A DNA stretch of 64,000 nucleotides from Diphasiastrum complanatum (lineage: Eukaryota; Streptophyta; Lycopodiopsida; Lycopodiales; Lycopodiaceae). Shown in pieces: positions 19,251-29,454 of the stretch. Under the pieces are notes generated by a model that was given only the letters and a program-made list of their open reading frames with translations, was not told the DNA's origin and searched no databases. Position 1 is the first letter of the stretch, and every line of letters starts with the position of its first letter. The stretch spans positions 43,941,967 through 44,005,966 of the forward strand of contig CM055096.1 in NCBI GenBank assembly GCA_029204225.1. Direction: 5' to 3'. Position numbers and translations under genes: made by a program.

Positions 19251-20384
19251 CTAGAGCAGCATCTGATGTAGAGGAATCAACAAGTGCAGCAATAGCACGA
19301 TCCTGATTCGCAAGTAATGGTGTATGATAAAAGACATCAATAGGCTCCCATGTGGCCTCCTCAACAGGACGACCATCCCATTGGACCAAATCTGCCGGCA
19401 GCGTCGACTATGGTGAAGGCGAACCTGGTGAATAGCAGTTGGTAAGAAAGGGAACAACTCAGGATCAAAATCGTGGCGACGAAGGGAACATCTCGGCCAC
19501 ATCATCTGAAACCAAGTAATATGGAACAACCAGGAATGCCAAGGAACCAGAAGAAGATCAAGCAGCGACCATGAATGCCAAGGTATCCGTAATGCCCAAG
19601 GTAGTAGAGGATCAGCCCAAAAGATAGTGACATCATACCAAGGTATCCAAAAGCAACGGGAGCCAATAAGGAAACTGGAAAAGAGGACACTCATCGCGAA
19701 TAGCCGCATCATACACGTAACCATCAACCATATGTGCAATCTCAGTGATATAGGTGCCCCAAGAAAAGATAGCAGCATCAGAAGACCAGCACCAAGGAGT
19801 AGGAACATAAGGAGGATAGAAACATAAGCAAGATGACAGGCACAATGTAATAGCATGGAAATGCAAGCGATATGCCAGGAAACATGGAGCATAAAGAGAT
19901 CATCCTGACAAAGGATAGCTAAAATGGAAAAATGTGCACCAGCATGGTCAAAAGCCGAAGGTATCCATAAGGCCCATGAATGAGAAGTAGCAATGGCACA
20001 CAGTACCCTCAAGGCCCATATCACGAGAAGAGCGGCATGCCAAAAGCTCCAAGAAATCAATGCATCATCTAAAAAGACATGATGCATGAAAACAGTAGCA
20101 ACAAATCTAGAAATAGTAGAGGCCTCGAGTGAAAAACTGTAGCCAAAAAACTCATCAAGAAAGACCTCATATGGACATCCCAATCCATCATAGGATACAC
20201 CAAAAACGGATGGAGAATCGGATGACCCATCGGAACTGGCCGCAAGTGCAATCCCAAAGTACACATCAGGCGCACAAGTGAAGAATAGAAGAAATGCACT
20301 GGAATGAGGAACAGGATCCGCAACATTAGTAGCAAGCATCGGAGCAATATCCACATGTAGCTGGGAATGAGTATCAAAGCACAT
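19251..20384 (-). CDS. Unknown open frame running into chromodomain start
   Basis: 377 codons are open on the minus strand. The last part is the pol segment DPELFPFLPTAIHQVRLHHS. One base later the chromodomain (WDGRPVEEATWEPIDVFYH) continues in another frame to about 19,250. The first ~110 residues have mixed protein-like composition (THSQLHVDIAPMLATNVADP, FGVSYDGLGCPYEVFLDEFF). The following ~190 are strongly hydrophobic and aromatic (SFWHAALLVIWALRVL, LLMFLLLGAGLLMLL) and could be read as several membrane segments. T-rich retroelement DNA read out of frame also looks hydrophobic. I do not recognise the protein. It occupies the place of RNase H and integrase. Confidence 0.5.
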   Translation of the reverse strand: MCFDTHSQLHVDIAPMLATNVADPVPHSSAFLLFFTCAPDVYFGIALAASSDGSSDSPSVFGVSYDGLGCPYEVFLDEFFGYSFSLEASTISRFVATVFMHHVFLDDALISWSFWHAALLVIWALRVLCAIATSHSWALWIPSAFDHAGAHFSILAILCQDDLFMLHVSWHIACISMLLHCACHLAYVSILLMFLLLGAGLLMLLSFLGAPISLRLHIWLMVTCMMRLFAMSVLFSSFLIGSRCFWIPWYDVTIFWADPLLPWALRIPWHSWSLLDLLLVPWHSWLFHITWFQMMWPRCSLRRHDFDPELFPFLPTAIHQVRLHHSRRCRQIWSNGMVVLLRRPHGSLLMSFIIHHYLRIRIVLLLHLLIPLHQMLL

Positions 20385-20698
20385 ATGAGCAACACTGAAG
20401 TATATGGCGACAACATCCCTAAAAACTATCTAAGAGAGGATAAGGAACTCTCTCAAGGTACTCTGATGGTCTCGGAACACCAGAACAAAGTGGCAACTCA
20501 GCATCGGAGACCAAGCGATATGGAGCAACCCGAAATGACAGGGAACCTGAAAATCACCCGGACAAACAGTAGCTAGAACAGAGGCAATAACCCAAGCCAT
20601 CAGGATATGCCAAGCCTAACAATGTTGAATGAGCAACAATCCAAGAAACAAATAGAGAGCCACATGCATAATCATAGAGATATCCGCACCATAGGCGA

Positions 20699-21157
20699 TC
20701 AGTAATGTAAAGGGAAAGAAGATACAATCTGATCACCAATAGCAAGGGAACCATCAAATGTGGACCCGTGAAGAACCCCATAGAAATCAGCAAGAACATT
20801 GGCCATAACAGACTCAAGAGATGGAGATATAGAGACCAATGCAGAAGATACTACACCAACCACCGAACCAGGAGGGCTATCTGAGTTTTGCGCAAAAGCA
20901 ATAGTAGAAATACCACCAAGGTATACGGCCTCAATATCAATGAAACCAGAAATGACCATTGAATACGATATCTGTGAATCAAGGCATATAGGCGCAAGGC
21001 ATGCAGCAACAACCTGTAAATCCGGAGGAGCATCAACCTGAGGAAGAGGACCCACGGATGGTGAAAGTGAAGCAGCAACGGATGTACTCTGAATGGAAAG
21101 AAGAGCTGCATCCTGAGCCTTTGGCAGGCTACGCATAAACTGCTTCCCGGTAACCAA
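20699..21157 (-). pseudogene. Gypsy PR-RT linker joined to unknown protein segment
   Basis: The frame opens with [20 protein letters not shown] and GPLPQ, clearly the linker between protease and RT in gypsy-3. At GPLPQ the family continues with the RT N-terminus; here it switches to VDAPPDLQVVAACLAPICLD and about 110 more unrecognised residues. These include SGFIDIEAVYLGG and YGVLHGSTFDGSLAIGDQIV, and end at 20,699. The frame is open throughout 152 codons. Degenerate coding-like sequence fills 20,385-20,698. Confidence 0.6.
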
Positions 21158-21181
21158 CTGATAGTTAGCAAGTAAATGATG

Positions 21182-21905
21182 CTAACCAGAATAATATGAT
21201 CCACAAAACATACGTAGGCATAATAACAAAGCATCAATTGATAAGTTCTGGCCTAAATATGCATCTAGAAGAACCGCATACTCATCTAGAAGGGTATCAG
21301 CAAAATAAGCTAGTGAGTATACAATAGGACCATCATGAAATGTATAACCATATGCCATATGGAAATCTACTGGAGTAGCCAAAGCATCTGAAAGAGCAAC
21401 CGTAGACCCATGAATAATATCGAAATAAGGAGCATAGGCGACAACATCTATAGCATGGCGCTCAGGAAGATGAGTAGCATCAAGTAGTCAACAACTATAT
21501 CAAAGCATGCAACATCATCGGCAATAGTAGCAAGGCATACTATATCAGTATCAAAGCATGGAACAATATCATAGCATGCAACAACATCGGTAGCACCATC
21601 AAAGCATGCAACGACATCATCAATAGTATCATAGCATGCTATATCAGTATCAAGGATCATATCAGCCGCACCCTGTTTATGTGAATCGGCATCAGTAGAA
21701 ACCTGTTTATGTGACTCTGACTCACTATGGGATACAATGACAAGCTCAGGTAGATCAATAACTCTCTCAAGTACATCAGGCAACTCGCTCACACTGTGTG
21801 ATATAGAATCATCCTCATGTGTATCGCTAGCAATGTGTGAATCAACCTCATGTGAATCACTAGAAATGTGTGACTCTATCTCTATTTGTCCTGCACAAGA
21901 AAATG
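21182..21905 (-). pseudogene. Unknown repetitive acidic/His-Ser protein upstream of linker
   Basis: From about 21,900 the minus strand encodes repeats of SHxxSDSHE type (SHISSDSHEVDSHIASDTHE). A 114-codon frame (21,792-21,448) follows with a V-A-C-Y/F-D repeat (DVVACFDGATDVVACYDIVP). Then, after a frameshift, FHMAYGYTFHDG and DALLLCLRMFCGSYYSG run to the stop at 21,182. An HGST motif near 21,405 recurs at about 20,770. It sits where gag and protease should be but has no knuckle or DTG motif. I do not recognise it. Confidence 0.45.
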
Positions 21906-22240
21906 GAACCTCGCATATGGAAGAATGCTCACGTTCATTGCACTTTCAAACCTGTTAATCAATGTTTTCTATCAAAAGATCTTGACGGTCAAAGTTTGAT
22001 CATAATAGAGGAACATTACGCTTTTGGCAGACTTTCACATTATTTGTCGACCAACAAGTGCAAGAAACTTTAAGGCTCACCAATTGGATATCCCTATCTC
22101 AAGATATCCAAACTAAGGTTTTTCACATCAAAGAGGGGTTGCATGAAAGAGGACAACCATCTTGGTCATTGATGCCAAGTTTTGATAGGAGTTTAGTTTT
22201 GGAAGTGCTGAGTTTTACAGCAACAGTCAATAATCTTTAG
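21906..22240 (+). other. Coding-like stretch of unknown identity
   Basis: Two overlapping open stretches are plus-strand: KPVNQCFLSKDLDGQSLIII to 22,073, and DIQTKVFHIKEGLHERGQPS with LVLEVLSFTATVNNL to 22,240. Composition is protein-like and not obviously retroelement. It may be a captured host exon or chance; no splice-consistent partner was found. Confidence 0.3.
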
Positions 22241-23445
22241 TGACATCAAGCACCTATCTTTTGTAGGTATTTCACACTTTTATTGCTCGACAAGTAAACA
22301 AGTAAACTGAGTGAGAACAAATTGAAGTGATTGATGCTTATTAATAAGGCCAAATGGAGTTCCGTATAATATGAGCCAGAGTGAAGCAAATGTGATCGAT
22401 AATATTTATGTATCATGAACTAGATAATAAAAGCTTGTAAAGATGTAGCTAACAAGATTCGAGGCAATAACATGCCTCATTTGTATGAATAAATGTTGTG
22501 AAATTCTTCATAGAGTAATAAGAGGTGTAATTGTAAAGTCAATTTTCAAGCTTCAAACCCAAACTGAAATTTTGTTTTGAGCCAAATGACCAGGGAACGG
22601 GAATGAGAATGGGAAATTTATAGTAATTTGTGCTTTGAGACTGCACATCATATTAACAGAATAGAAAATGAAAATTGTATTTAAGCAAGGCGTAAGACTG
22701 TGACCGGAGAACTCTCCAAATTTATGATTTCAAGAATAATTTCAAACTATTGCAAACACAAAGTACTCTTTGTGAATAACTAGCAAAAGCAAGAAAAAAG
22801 CCAATTACTTACAAGTTGTGAGCCATGAAAATAGATGGGTACAAAGAAGCAAAATCTAGAATTGCAACTGGATCCTGCACAAGGATGGAAACTTTAAAAC
22901 AATAGTGTTACTTATTAGCACAAAAACTGTCTTTTGAATATAGATTCTAGAAATCTCAACTACAAAACATGAGCTAAATTGCATATAATTCTCCAGCTTG
23001 CTTGGGTATCATTCATGTAAGGCTTAAGATTTAGAACTTAGGAGGAAACAAGTTTCAGTATGACGACTGGAAATCTTTCATGGGCTTCACACATGTGCAT
23101 ACATACATGTCTGCATTGTTTACTATAAACCTTTGTGAATATTGCTATCATGTGTACATCAATGAGTTGTTCATTGATATGAATATATCTTCATATATCG
23201 GGCGATACTAAACTGATACGCCAATCATTTGAAACAATAAAACATAACAAAAGCTTTGAAACATAACATAACAGCCCAGGCAAACATTTGAAACAACAAA
23301 AGCTTTTCAAACACCTCTCCACATTTCAGAAAGTATTTACATATTTTTGCGTCTGAACATAAAATGTTTTGAGAGAGATTAGAATATCTGATGTGAATTT
23401 ATAGCAATTGACTAGAAAGTCTGTGTCTCAACATGACTCAAAAGG
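22241..23445. other. No gene seen
   Basis: AT-rich sequence with no recognisable exon, LTR or LINE signature on either strand. Confidence 0.5.
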
Positions 23446-23500
23446 TGAAGTTTTCCATGTAAGTCGTTTGAAAGAGCGACTTACTCGGAAGGATTCCTTC
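23446..23500 (+). pseudogene. Short gypsy pol C-terminal scrap
   Basis: GTTTTCCATGTAAGTCGTTT and the next 35 bp (FHVSRLKERLTRKDSF) closely match gypsy-2 at 29,083-29,135. No flanking gypsy sequence remains. Confidence 0.7.
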
Positions 23501-23585
23501 ATATACACTTCATATACTACATCGAAACATATCTTTACCTTGAGATCCATCATTGAGTAGTCTGTACCTAGACATTTATTGATAC

Positions 23586-24235
23586 AAAGGCTTCAAGATC
23601 GTGGCGTTTAGGAGGATATTATACGAGCAGTTGTGGCTTTGTATAGGCGAGTTATTGGCCGGATCGGAGTATCAAGGGTTATATCCCCAGAGGTGGATAG
23701 TACGATTGGGGTTAAGCAGGGAAGTCCACTTTCACCTAAACTCTTTGGTTTATACATAGACGAGCTTGAGCAGGTTATACAAAGTGTTGGAGGGGAGGGA
23801 TGTACATTGGGTGGCCTCATTATTGCTATTCTGTTATATGCGGGTGATGTGGTTTTACTTTCGTGGATGAGAGAGGGCCTGCAACGGCATCTGGATGTGC
23901 TTCGTTCTTTTTGTATACATTGGAGATTGTCATTGAATGTGGCCAAGAACAAAGTTATGGTGTTTAGCACCTCTAGATCCTTCATGATACGGCAGGAGCT
24001 TCTTTGGGATGGTCATCCACTTGAGGTAGTGGACTCTTACACATACCTGGGTGTTGTATTCTCTGGTCCCACTTTCAGTATGAGGCAGGCAACAGTTTCC
24101 CGGTTACGGAAGGGCTATTCATTGTGGGTCGATCTGGAGAGATTGTGTTTCAGGTCACACATTAGGGATGTGAATAGTAAGTGTCGCCTCTTTGACACCA
24201 TGGTAGTCCCCTCAGCTTTGTATGCAGCAGATCTG
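23586..24235 (+). pseudogene. LINE reverse transcriptase fragment (LINE-E)
   Basis: It begins in the palm (IQRLQDRGV, one stop) and is open from 23,633: STIGVKQGSPLSPKLFGLYI, then YAGD in place of YADD (about 23,837-23,848). WRLSLNVAKNKVMVF, SYTYLGVVFSGP and DTMVVPSALYAAD follow. The lost catalytic Asp kills polymerase activity. At about 24,236 LINE similarity stops, although the frame runs on to 24,442 through a different Pro-rich sequence (PSSFSVLGSKFEVIFPPPPP). Confidence 0.88.
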
Positions 24236-24823
24236 TGTGCTCTTCCTTCTATCTTTCTTAGCCTCTTTCTTGGGCTTAATCCACTTCCTTGTAATCTTCC
24301 ACCTACACATACAAAAAAAATGGCAAATCCTTCATCCTTTTCAGTTTTGGGGAGCAAATTTGAAGTTATTTTTCCTCCACCTCCTCCTCATGAATGTACA
24401 GTTGTACCAACACCTTCTCCTAAGTCTAAGGTCAAGCCTTAGAGGAGATTTAGGTGTCTTTGGGCCATAAGGCCATGAGGTCAAGGGGGTGACCCAAAAG
24501 GTGGGTGGGGACGTGACCCAAGTGACCCTTGGGTGAGGTGGCGTAGGGAGGGTGGTGGCCATGTGATTTGAGGGTAGGTGGACCCCATAAGGGGATGTCA
24601 CTTGTTTTAGGAGCCCATGTGCTTGCTAGGTGGCGACCATAAGGCCCGCCACCCAGCAAGGCTTTTTTGGAAGGAAAAGAAGTGGGATGGGGGGTAAAGG
24701 CTCCATTTCCATCATTGAGGTGCTTATTGTGGCTTAGTCTCCTTGAGTAGTGCTCTCAAGTTCTCTAAGTCCTTTTGTTGCGAAGCCCTTGCCGATTTTT
24801 CTTTGCTTCCTTCCTAGAGCGCC
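24236..24823. other. Gypsy-2 upstream region, possible 5' LTR remnant
   Basis: 24,443-24,650 is G-rich with GGCCATAAGG/ACCATAAGG words. 24,700-24,820 is T-rich leader-like sequence before the gag ATG. No tRNA primer site or match to the 3' LTR start at 29,341 was found, so the 5' LTR is either lost or unrecognisable. Confidence 0.35.
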
Positions 24824-25423
24824 ATGGACCCTGCTATGCCCTCGGGTGAAGGACCGTCTTCACCACCTCCTCCTCCTGATGTAGACACTAACCAGCTTGT
24901 ACAGGCCCTAAATCTGCTGCAAAACCAAATTTTAGAAATGCACGCCAAACATGCCACGGCCGAGCAAGAGTGGCGTTCTTCGACGCACTTGCGGTCCAAT
25001 GGCGTATATCCAATGTTTAATCTGGAATTCTTTTCGGGTGAAAATAAAGACCGACTTCCCGATGTGGTATTGTCATGGCCAGATCGATGGAATAGTCATT
25101 TTTCCATGCACGATGCGCCTGACAGTACGAAGATCGCCTTTGCTCTCATGTTCTTATGCGGAAAGGCGTTTACATGGTGGCAGGATCTGAAGGAGAGGGC
25201 TACTGCCCCTTCTACATGGGATGCCTTCCAAGAAGCCTTTAAAACGGGTTTTCTTCCGGTGTTGGATGATTTCAAGCATTGGCGGCGTTTCGCCACCGTG
25301 CAGATGGGTACTAGGCCGTTAGATGCCTATATCCAGGAATTCCAGGATATCTTGCCCCGATTCGCTTCGCGAATCGATCCTATCCTGTTGAAGTTACATG
25401 GCTTTCAAAAGAATTTCAGCTAG
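24824..25423 (+). pseudogene. gypsy-2 gag, capsid part
   Basis: It starts ATG GAC CCT GCT ATG in a plausible context. A Pro-rich N-terminus and a short helix (LVQALNLLQNQILEM) precede the retrotransposon gag core: FSGENKDRL, GKAFTWWQDLKERA, WDAFQEAFKTGFLP and [11 protein letters not shown]. Near 25,410 a one-base frameshift produces a stop. The true continuation ([17 protein letters not shown]) is in the next frame. Gag assembles the cytoplasmic virus-like particle. Confidence 0.88.
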
Positions 25424-25425
25424 AA

Positions 25426-26913
25426 GTGCAGCGTAACCAACCGCAGACAATCGAAGATGTGGTTTGCTTTGCGAAAATCTTCGATGACGCCCATTTTGCC
25501 TCTCGCAAGGAGCAAACTTTGCCCAAAGCTGAGCAGAAAGAAAAGAAATTTTTCAAGAAGCAGGGCAGAGACAAGACGGCGGACACCGGTTCCCAAGGCG
25601 GGAAAAAGCGCATCAAATTGGATCGCGCAGACTACGACAAGGCGAGAATAGGCGGGTTGTGCTTCTCTTGCATGGAGAAGGGGCATCTTTCAAAAGATTG
25701 CCCAAAGAAAAAGCAGAAGAAATCTGGCGGGCAACCGAAAACTTTTAAAGCACCAGGTAATTCTATTATTTCTTTTGTTGATTTATCCTTTAAGGATGAC
25801 ACTAGTTGCAAGAATTGTTGTTTTAATACAGCTGTTTTTGGCCCCCACGATCTCATTCATATGAATGGAATCGTAGGACACCAAGCTGTGACTGTTCTTT
25901 TTGATGATGGTTCCACACATAACTTTATAAATGCTAAACTGGTGCAGAAGCTCAGGGCGGCTACCGCGCCAAGTAATCACTTGTACGTGGTGAAAATGGC
26001 GTTGGGGGAAGATCGGCAAGCTTGGGATCAGCTTGTTCCTCAAATGTCACTTCAGATCCAAGATTATGTTGAGCCGCTAGATTTTCATATTATGAATTTG
26101 GATAGCGTAGACATAATCTTAAGAAAGGAATGGTTTTATTCTAAAAACGAGTCTTTAAGAAAGGATTATGTTACTCATAGTATTTCTTTTTTGCATAAGG
26201 GCTCGTTCGTTGAGCTAAAAGGCGATGTAAATAGGCCTTTTGATCCTTTGATTTCTGCTTTAGAAGTTGTGGAATATTTGAAAGACTTTGATAATAAAGT
26301 TTATCTTTGTTTTTTGAAAGATGAAATTTATGTGGATGACCATGCAGTCCAGAGTCTAAATATTGATTTATCGCATTTGCCTTTGAATGTGCCTGTAAAT
26401 AATCCCTTAAGTGTTAACTCACCTGAAGGAATAATATTTAACAAACTTATGCAAGAGTATAGCGATGTTTTTCCTAATAAACTCCCTGATGGCCCACCTC
26501 CCCAGAGGAGTGTGGACCATCAAATAGAGTTGCTTCCTGGAAGCCAACCGGTATCACTTTTTCCATACAGGGTTAGCATCAAGGAAGAGGATGAAATTTC
26601 TAAGCAGTTACAAGAACTCCTTAGGATGGGCCATATTCGGCCTAGTAAGTCCCCTTGGGGAGCACCAATCCTTTTAGTCAGTAAAAAGGATGGCGGCACA
26701 CGTTTGTGTGGTGACTTTAAAAAGTTAAATGATTTAACCATCAAGAACAGATATCCCTTACCTAGGATGGATGATCTTATGGATCGTCTAAATGGAGCTA
26801 AGTATTTCTCCAAGATTGAACTTAGATCAGGTTACCATCAGATAAGGATTAGGAACGAAGATGTTCCTAAGACTGGATTTCGATCCAGATATATGGCCAT
26901 TATGAGTTTTTAG
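25426..26913 (+). CDS. gypsy-2 gag end, protease and reverse transcriptase start
   Basis: 495 open codons, with the first Met inside gag. The knuckle [14 protein letters not shown] (about 25,663-25,704) binds RNA. The protease shows [11 protein letters not shown] where related elements have D-T/S-G, so the catalytic triplet is changed from D[TS]G to DDG (about 25,899-25,920). The RT N-terminus has [48 protein letters not shown] and [15 protein letters not shown]. Motif A D has become E (KIE for KID), a catalytic change. A frameshift at about 26,890 ends the frame just before LPFGLTNAP. Confidence 0.9.
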   Translation: MQRNQPQTIEDVVCFAKIFDDAHFASRKEQTLPKAEQKEKKFFKKQGRDKTADTGSQGGKKRIKLDRADYDKARIGGLCFSCMEKGHLSKDCPKKKQKKSGGQPKTFKAPGNSIISFVDLSFKDDTSCKNCCFNTAVFGPHDLIHMNGIVGHQAVTVLFDDGSTHNFINAKLVQKLRAATAPSNHLYVVKMALGEDRQAWDQLVPQMSLQIQDYVEPLDFHIMNLDSVDIILRKEWFYSKNESLRKDYVTHSISFLHKGSFVELKGDVNRPFDPLISALEVVEYLKDFDNKVYLCFLKDEIYVDDHAVQSLNIDLSHLPLNVPVNNPLSVNSPEGIIFNKLMQEYSDVFPNKLPDGPPPQRSVDHQIELLPGSQPVSLFPYRVSIKEEDEISKQLQELLRMGHIRPSKSPWGAPILLVSKKDGGTRLCGDFKKLNDLTIKNRYPLPRMDDLMDRLNGAKYFSKIELRSGYHQIRIRNEDVPKTGFRSRYMAIMSF

Positions 26914-27803
26914 TGTTACCTTTTGGACTCACGAATGCGCCTGCCACTTTCCAGCAGATGATGAACGATATTCTTTGTCCATATCTGGGAAAGTTTGTGG
27001 TGGTGTATTTGGACGACATATTAATTTATAGTCGGACCCTTGAGGAGTATGAAGAGCATCTTCGTATTGTCTTAGATCTTCTACGGCAAGAAAAGCTCTA
27101 TGCTAAGGAGTCGAAATGTGAGTTCTTCCAGACTAAACTAAAATACCTGGGCCATGTCATATCGGATAAAGGTCTTGAAATCGATTATGACAAGGTCCGT
27201 AAGGTACGAGAATGGCCGAGACCTCTGACAATTCGAGATGTGAAATCCTTTTTGGGCTTCACAGGATTCTTTCACAGGTTCATTTTGGACTATGCCTTAA
27301 TAGCATTGCCCTTGATGAACGTTCTTAAGGGGGTGAAGAAAAAATGTAGCCGCAGAAAAAGTCCATTGATAACATGGACGGATGAAATGAATGAGAGTTT
27401 TGAGACTCTCAATCACTGTGTTTCTACGGCTCCAATTTTACACATTGTCGATCCTAATCGGCCCTTTGTGGTTGATACGGATGCTAGCGACTTTGCGATT
27501 GGAGCAGTCCTTTATCAGGACGGTAGACCAGTGGCTTTTGAAAGCAAGAAGTTGGATCCTGCTCAAACTAGGTATTCTACCTATGAGAAGGAGCTTTTTG
27601 CAGTCATTCACGCGTTAAAAATCTGGAGACATTATCTTTATGGTGCCAGATTTACGGTAATGACTGATCACCAATCCCTTAAGTATATTTGTGATGCAAA
27701 GACCTTCGTGGCCGTAAGGCTAGATGGTCGGAACTCATTCAGGAGTTTGTGTTCGACATTAAGTATCGTAAAGGTACGTCGAACTGTGTTGCTGATGCCT
27801 TGA
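26913..27803 (+). CDS. gypsy-2 RT catalytic box and RNase H
   Basis: This continues pol after a frameshift. LPFGLTNAPATFQQMMNDIL and VVYLDDILIYS contain an intact YLDD box (about 27,005-27,020). The connection domain is KYLGHVISDKGLEID. RNase H has VDTDASDFAIGAVLYQ (first Asp), YEKELFAVIHALKIWRHYL (Glu) and MTDHQSLKYI (Asp). All three acidic residues are present. After about 27,745 the frame is shifted and the remainder to 27,803 is nonsense. Confidence 0.9.
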   Translation: MLPFGLTNAPATFQQMMNDILCPYLGKFVVVYLDDILIYSRTLEEYEEHLRIVLDLLRQEKLYAKESKCEFFQTKLKYLGHVISDKGLEIDYDKVRKVREWPRPLTIRDVKSFLGFTGFFHRFILDYALIALPLMNVLKGVKKKCSRRKSPLITWTDEMNESFETLNHCVSTAPILHIVDPNRPFVVDTDASDFAIGAVLYQDGRPVAFESKKLDPAQTRYSTYEKELFAVIHALKIWRHYLYGARFTVMTDHQSLKYICDAKTFVAVRLDGRNSFRSLCSTLSIVKVRRTVLLMP

Positions 27804-28171
27804 GTCGGATTGGAGAGATTAATCAGTTATGCTTTGTTGAGATCCAATCTGATTTGCATCTTTCACTACAGGATCTTTGTCGAACCGATAGGTTTTTTGG
27901 TCACATCTGGCTAGATGTCCTGACGGGAAATTCTAGATCTAGTGATGACCTTGGGATGCAGGATCCCAAGCAATCTCGTGATGATAAGTTACTTGAAGAC
28001 TATTCCATAAGGAATGGCTTGCTTTTCCGAAAGGGAAAGGTTTGTGTGCCAGATAGGGAGGCTTGCGGGCCCAAATCCTGCAACAATGTCATGACAACCC
28101 TTGTGCTGGTCACCCAAGCATACAGAGGACACTTGACTTTGTTAGGCAGAATTTCTTCTGGCCTAAGATGA
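27749..28171 (+). pseudogene. gypsy-2 RNase H end and integrase zinc-domain start
   Basis: FDIKYRKGTSNCVADALSRI marks the conserved end of RNase H. A variable spacer and IRNGLLFRKGKVCVPD lead to the integrase. A frameshift near 28,065 moves the HHCC module to the next frame. Confidence 0.85.
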
Positions 28172-28908
28172 AAGGTCATGTGGAGGCATACGTTCAAAGT
28201 TGTGAACAATGCCAACAAAACAAAGCAGAAAGACTCAAAGTTGCGGGTCTTCTACATCCCTTGGAAAATCCCAATAAGAAATGGGAAATTATTTCAATGG
28301 ATTTTGTGGTTCGACTCCCTAAAACCCGGAGTGATCGCGATGCCATTTGGGTGGTGGTTGACAGGCTAACCAAGATGGCGCAATTTATACCAACTAAATT
28401 AACTGTCAAGGCATCTGAACTAGCCCAGCTTTTCATTGAAAAGTTGTTCAGATTGTATGGTTTGTTGAATGATATTGTTAGTGATCGCGACTCCAAGTTC
28501 ACTGGCAAGTTCTGGCAAGCAATTTTTGAAAACCTAGAAACAACACTTAGTCTTAGTTCTTCGGATCACCCAGAATCTGATGGGCAGACAGAATGTGTCA
28601 ACCAGACGTTGGAAGATATGCTTAGAGCATATGTTTCTCACCCACAGTCTGATTGGGAAAAGTATCTCCCTTTGGTTGAGTTCGCGCACAATAGTGCTAA
28701 GCATTCTGCCACCGGATTCAGTCCTTTTATGCTGATGTATGGCTTTCAGCCGCGTTCTCCAGTTTCGATCGGACTCAAAGGTCTCAAGGTGCAAGCTGCA
28801 GTAGATTTCCTACAAGATATGCAAGAAATGCTGCTAGTGGCCAAGAAAAGCATGAAAACCGCTCAGGATAGAGCTCAGTTTTATGCTAACCGCGGTCGTT
28901 CACCTTGA
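28063..28908 (+). CDS. gypsy-2 integrase
   Basis: The zinc module HPSIQRTLDFVRQNFFWPKM...CEQC is complete. The DDE core has IISMDFVVRLP (Asp, about 28,300), IVSDRDSKFTGKFW (Asp, about 28,482) and SDGQTECVNQTLEDML (Glu, about 28,585). A conserved W..YLPLVEFAHNS and MLMYGFQPRSP follow. All catalytic and zinc ligands are present over 282 codons. The usual HP.TDGQTE reads HPESDGQTE. Integrase inserts element cDNA into the host genome. A frameshift at 28,905 ends the frame. Confidence 0.92.
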   Translation: MRAQILQQCHDNPCAGHPSIQRTLDFVRQNFFWPKMKGHVEAYVQSCEQCQQNKAERLKVAGLLHPLENPNKKWEIISMDFVVRLPKTRSDRDAIWVVVDRLTKMAQFIPTKLTVKASELAQLFIEKLFRLYGLLNDIVSDRDSKFTGKFWQAIFENLETTLSLSSSDHPESDGQTECVNQTLEDMLRAYVSHPQSDWEKYLPLVEFAHNSAKHSATGFSPFMLMYGFQPRSPVSIGLKGLKVQAAVDFLQDMQEMLLVAKKSMKTAQDRAQFYANRGRSP

Positions 28909-29284
28909 GATATTGAGGTCGGAACCTGGGTGTATCTTAAAAACCCCTAAGGATTCGAAGGTACTCCGGACGGGAAAATGCCATAAGCTATCTCCTCGAT
29001 ATAGCGGACCTTATAAGGTTGTAAAAAAAATCAACCCGGTCGCGTATCAGCTAGATCTTTCGATTGGGGTTGGGGTTCATCATGTTTTCCATGTAAGTCA
29101 TTTAAAAGAACGACTTAGTAGGAAGGATTCCCTAATTTCGGAAGGTGAACTAGTTGAGCTTGAGGATCTGTCTACCTTTGTGCCTAATGTACCTAAAAAA
29201 GTTGACGTTTGGTTTCTGAATTTCTCGTACGTTGGAAAGGCAAGACAGATGACGAGGACACTTGGGAGAGAGAGGACTATTTAA
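28909..29284 (+). pseudogene. gypsy-2 pol C-terminus
   Basis: LSPRYSGPYKVVKKINPVAY and HHVFHVSHLKERL are the SH3-like integrase tail. The final codons (around 29,230-29,284) hold a chromodomain-like DDEDTWEREDYL in a shifted frame. A polypurine tract lies 40 bp downstream. Confidence 0.85.
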
Positions 29285-29325
29285 GACTGAACTTCCTTGG
29301 CTTGCTCCCATTAGGAGGAGACTCT

Positions 29326-29340
29326 TAAAGGGGGAGGGAA
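29326..29340 (+). promoter_or_regulatory. gypsy-2 polypurine tract
   Basis: AAAGGGGGAGGGAA directly precedes TGTTACG, the LTR start. It primes plus-strand cDNA synthesis. Confidence 0.85.
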
Positions 29341-29443
29341 TGTTACGTACCCATAAGGGTACGCAACAGGAAACTTGAGGTGACGGTCTCAATAATGGGA
29401 CGGAACGCTAAACTGGAGCTATAGGTCTTTTGGGTGCCATGTG
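29341..29443 (+). repeat. gypsy-2 3' LTR, first ~100 bp
   Basis: It begins TGTTACGTACCCATAAGGGT with a near-palindrome (TACCCATAAGGGTA). Similarity ends where copia-B gag begins. Confidence 0.7.
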
Positions 29444-29454
29444 TCAATGTCTCA

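Larger units (their letters stand above)
18809..21905 (-). mobile_element. Non-autonomous gypsy-like element with unrecognised internal coding
   Basis: On the minus strand the recognisable landmarks are the PR-RT linker [14 protein letters not shown]...GPLPQ (about 21,155-21,040), the pre-chromodomain segment and chromodomain (about 19,480-19,250), the purine tract GGGGAG and a 3' LTR. RT, RNase H and integrase are absent. In their place are about 1.55 kb of unrecognised coding-like sequence, with a further 0.7 kb replacing gag and protease. No 5' LTR is seen at the right end. Confidence 0.75.
24824..29443 (+). mobile_element. Ty3/gypsy element gypsy-2, near-complete coding body
   Basis: It has gag, zinc knuckle, protease, RT, RNase H, zinc-binding integrase, C-terminal domain, polypurine tract and the start of a TG-type 3' LTR. 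Only a handful of frameshifts separate the domains. It is a different lineage from gypsy-1/3/4 in sequence, LTR ends and leader. The 3' LTR is cut after about 100 bp by copia-B. Confidence 0.95.
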
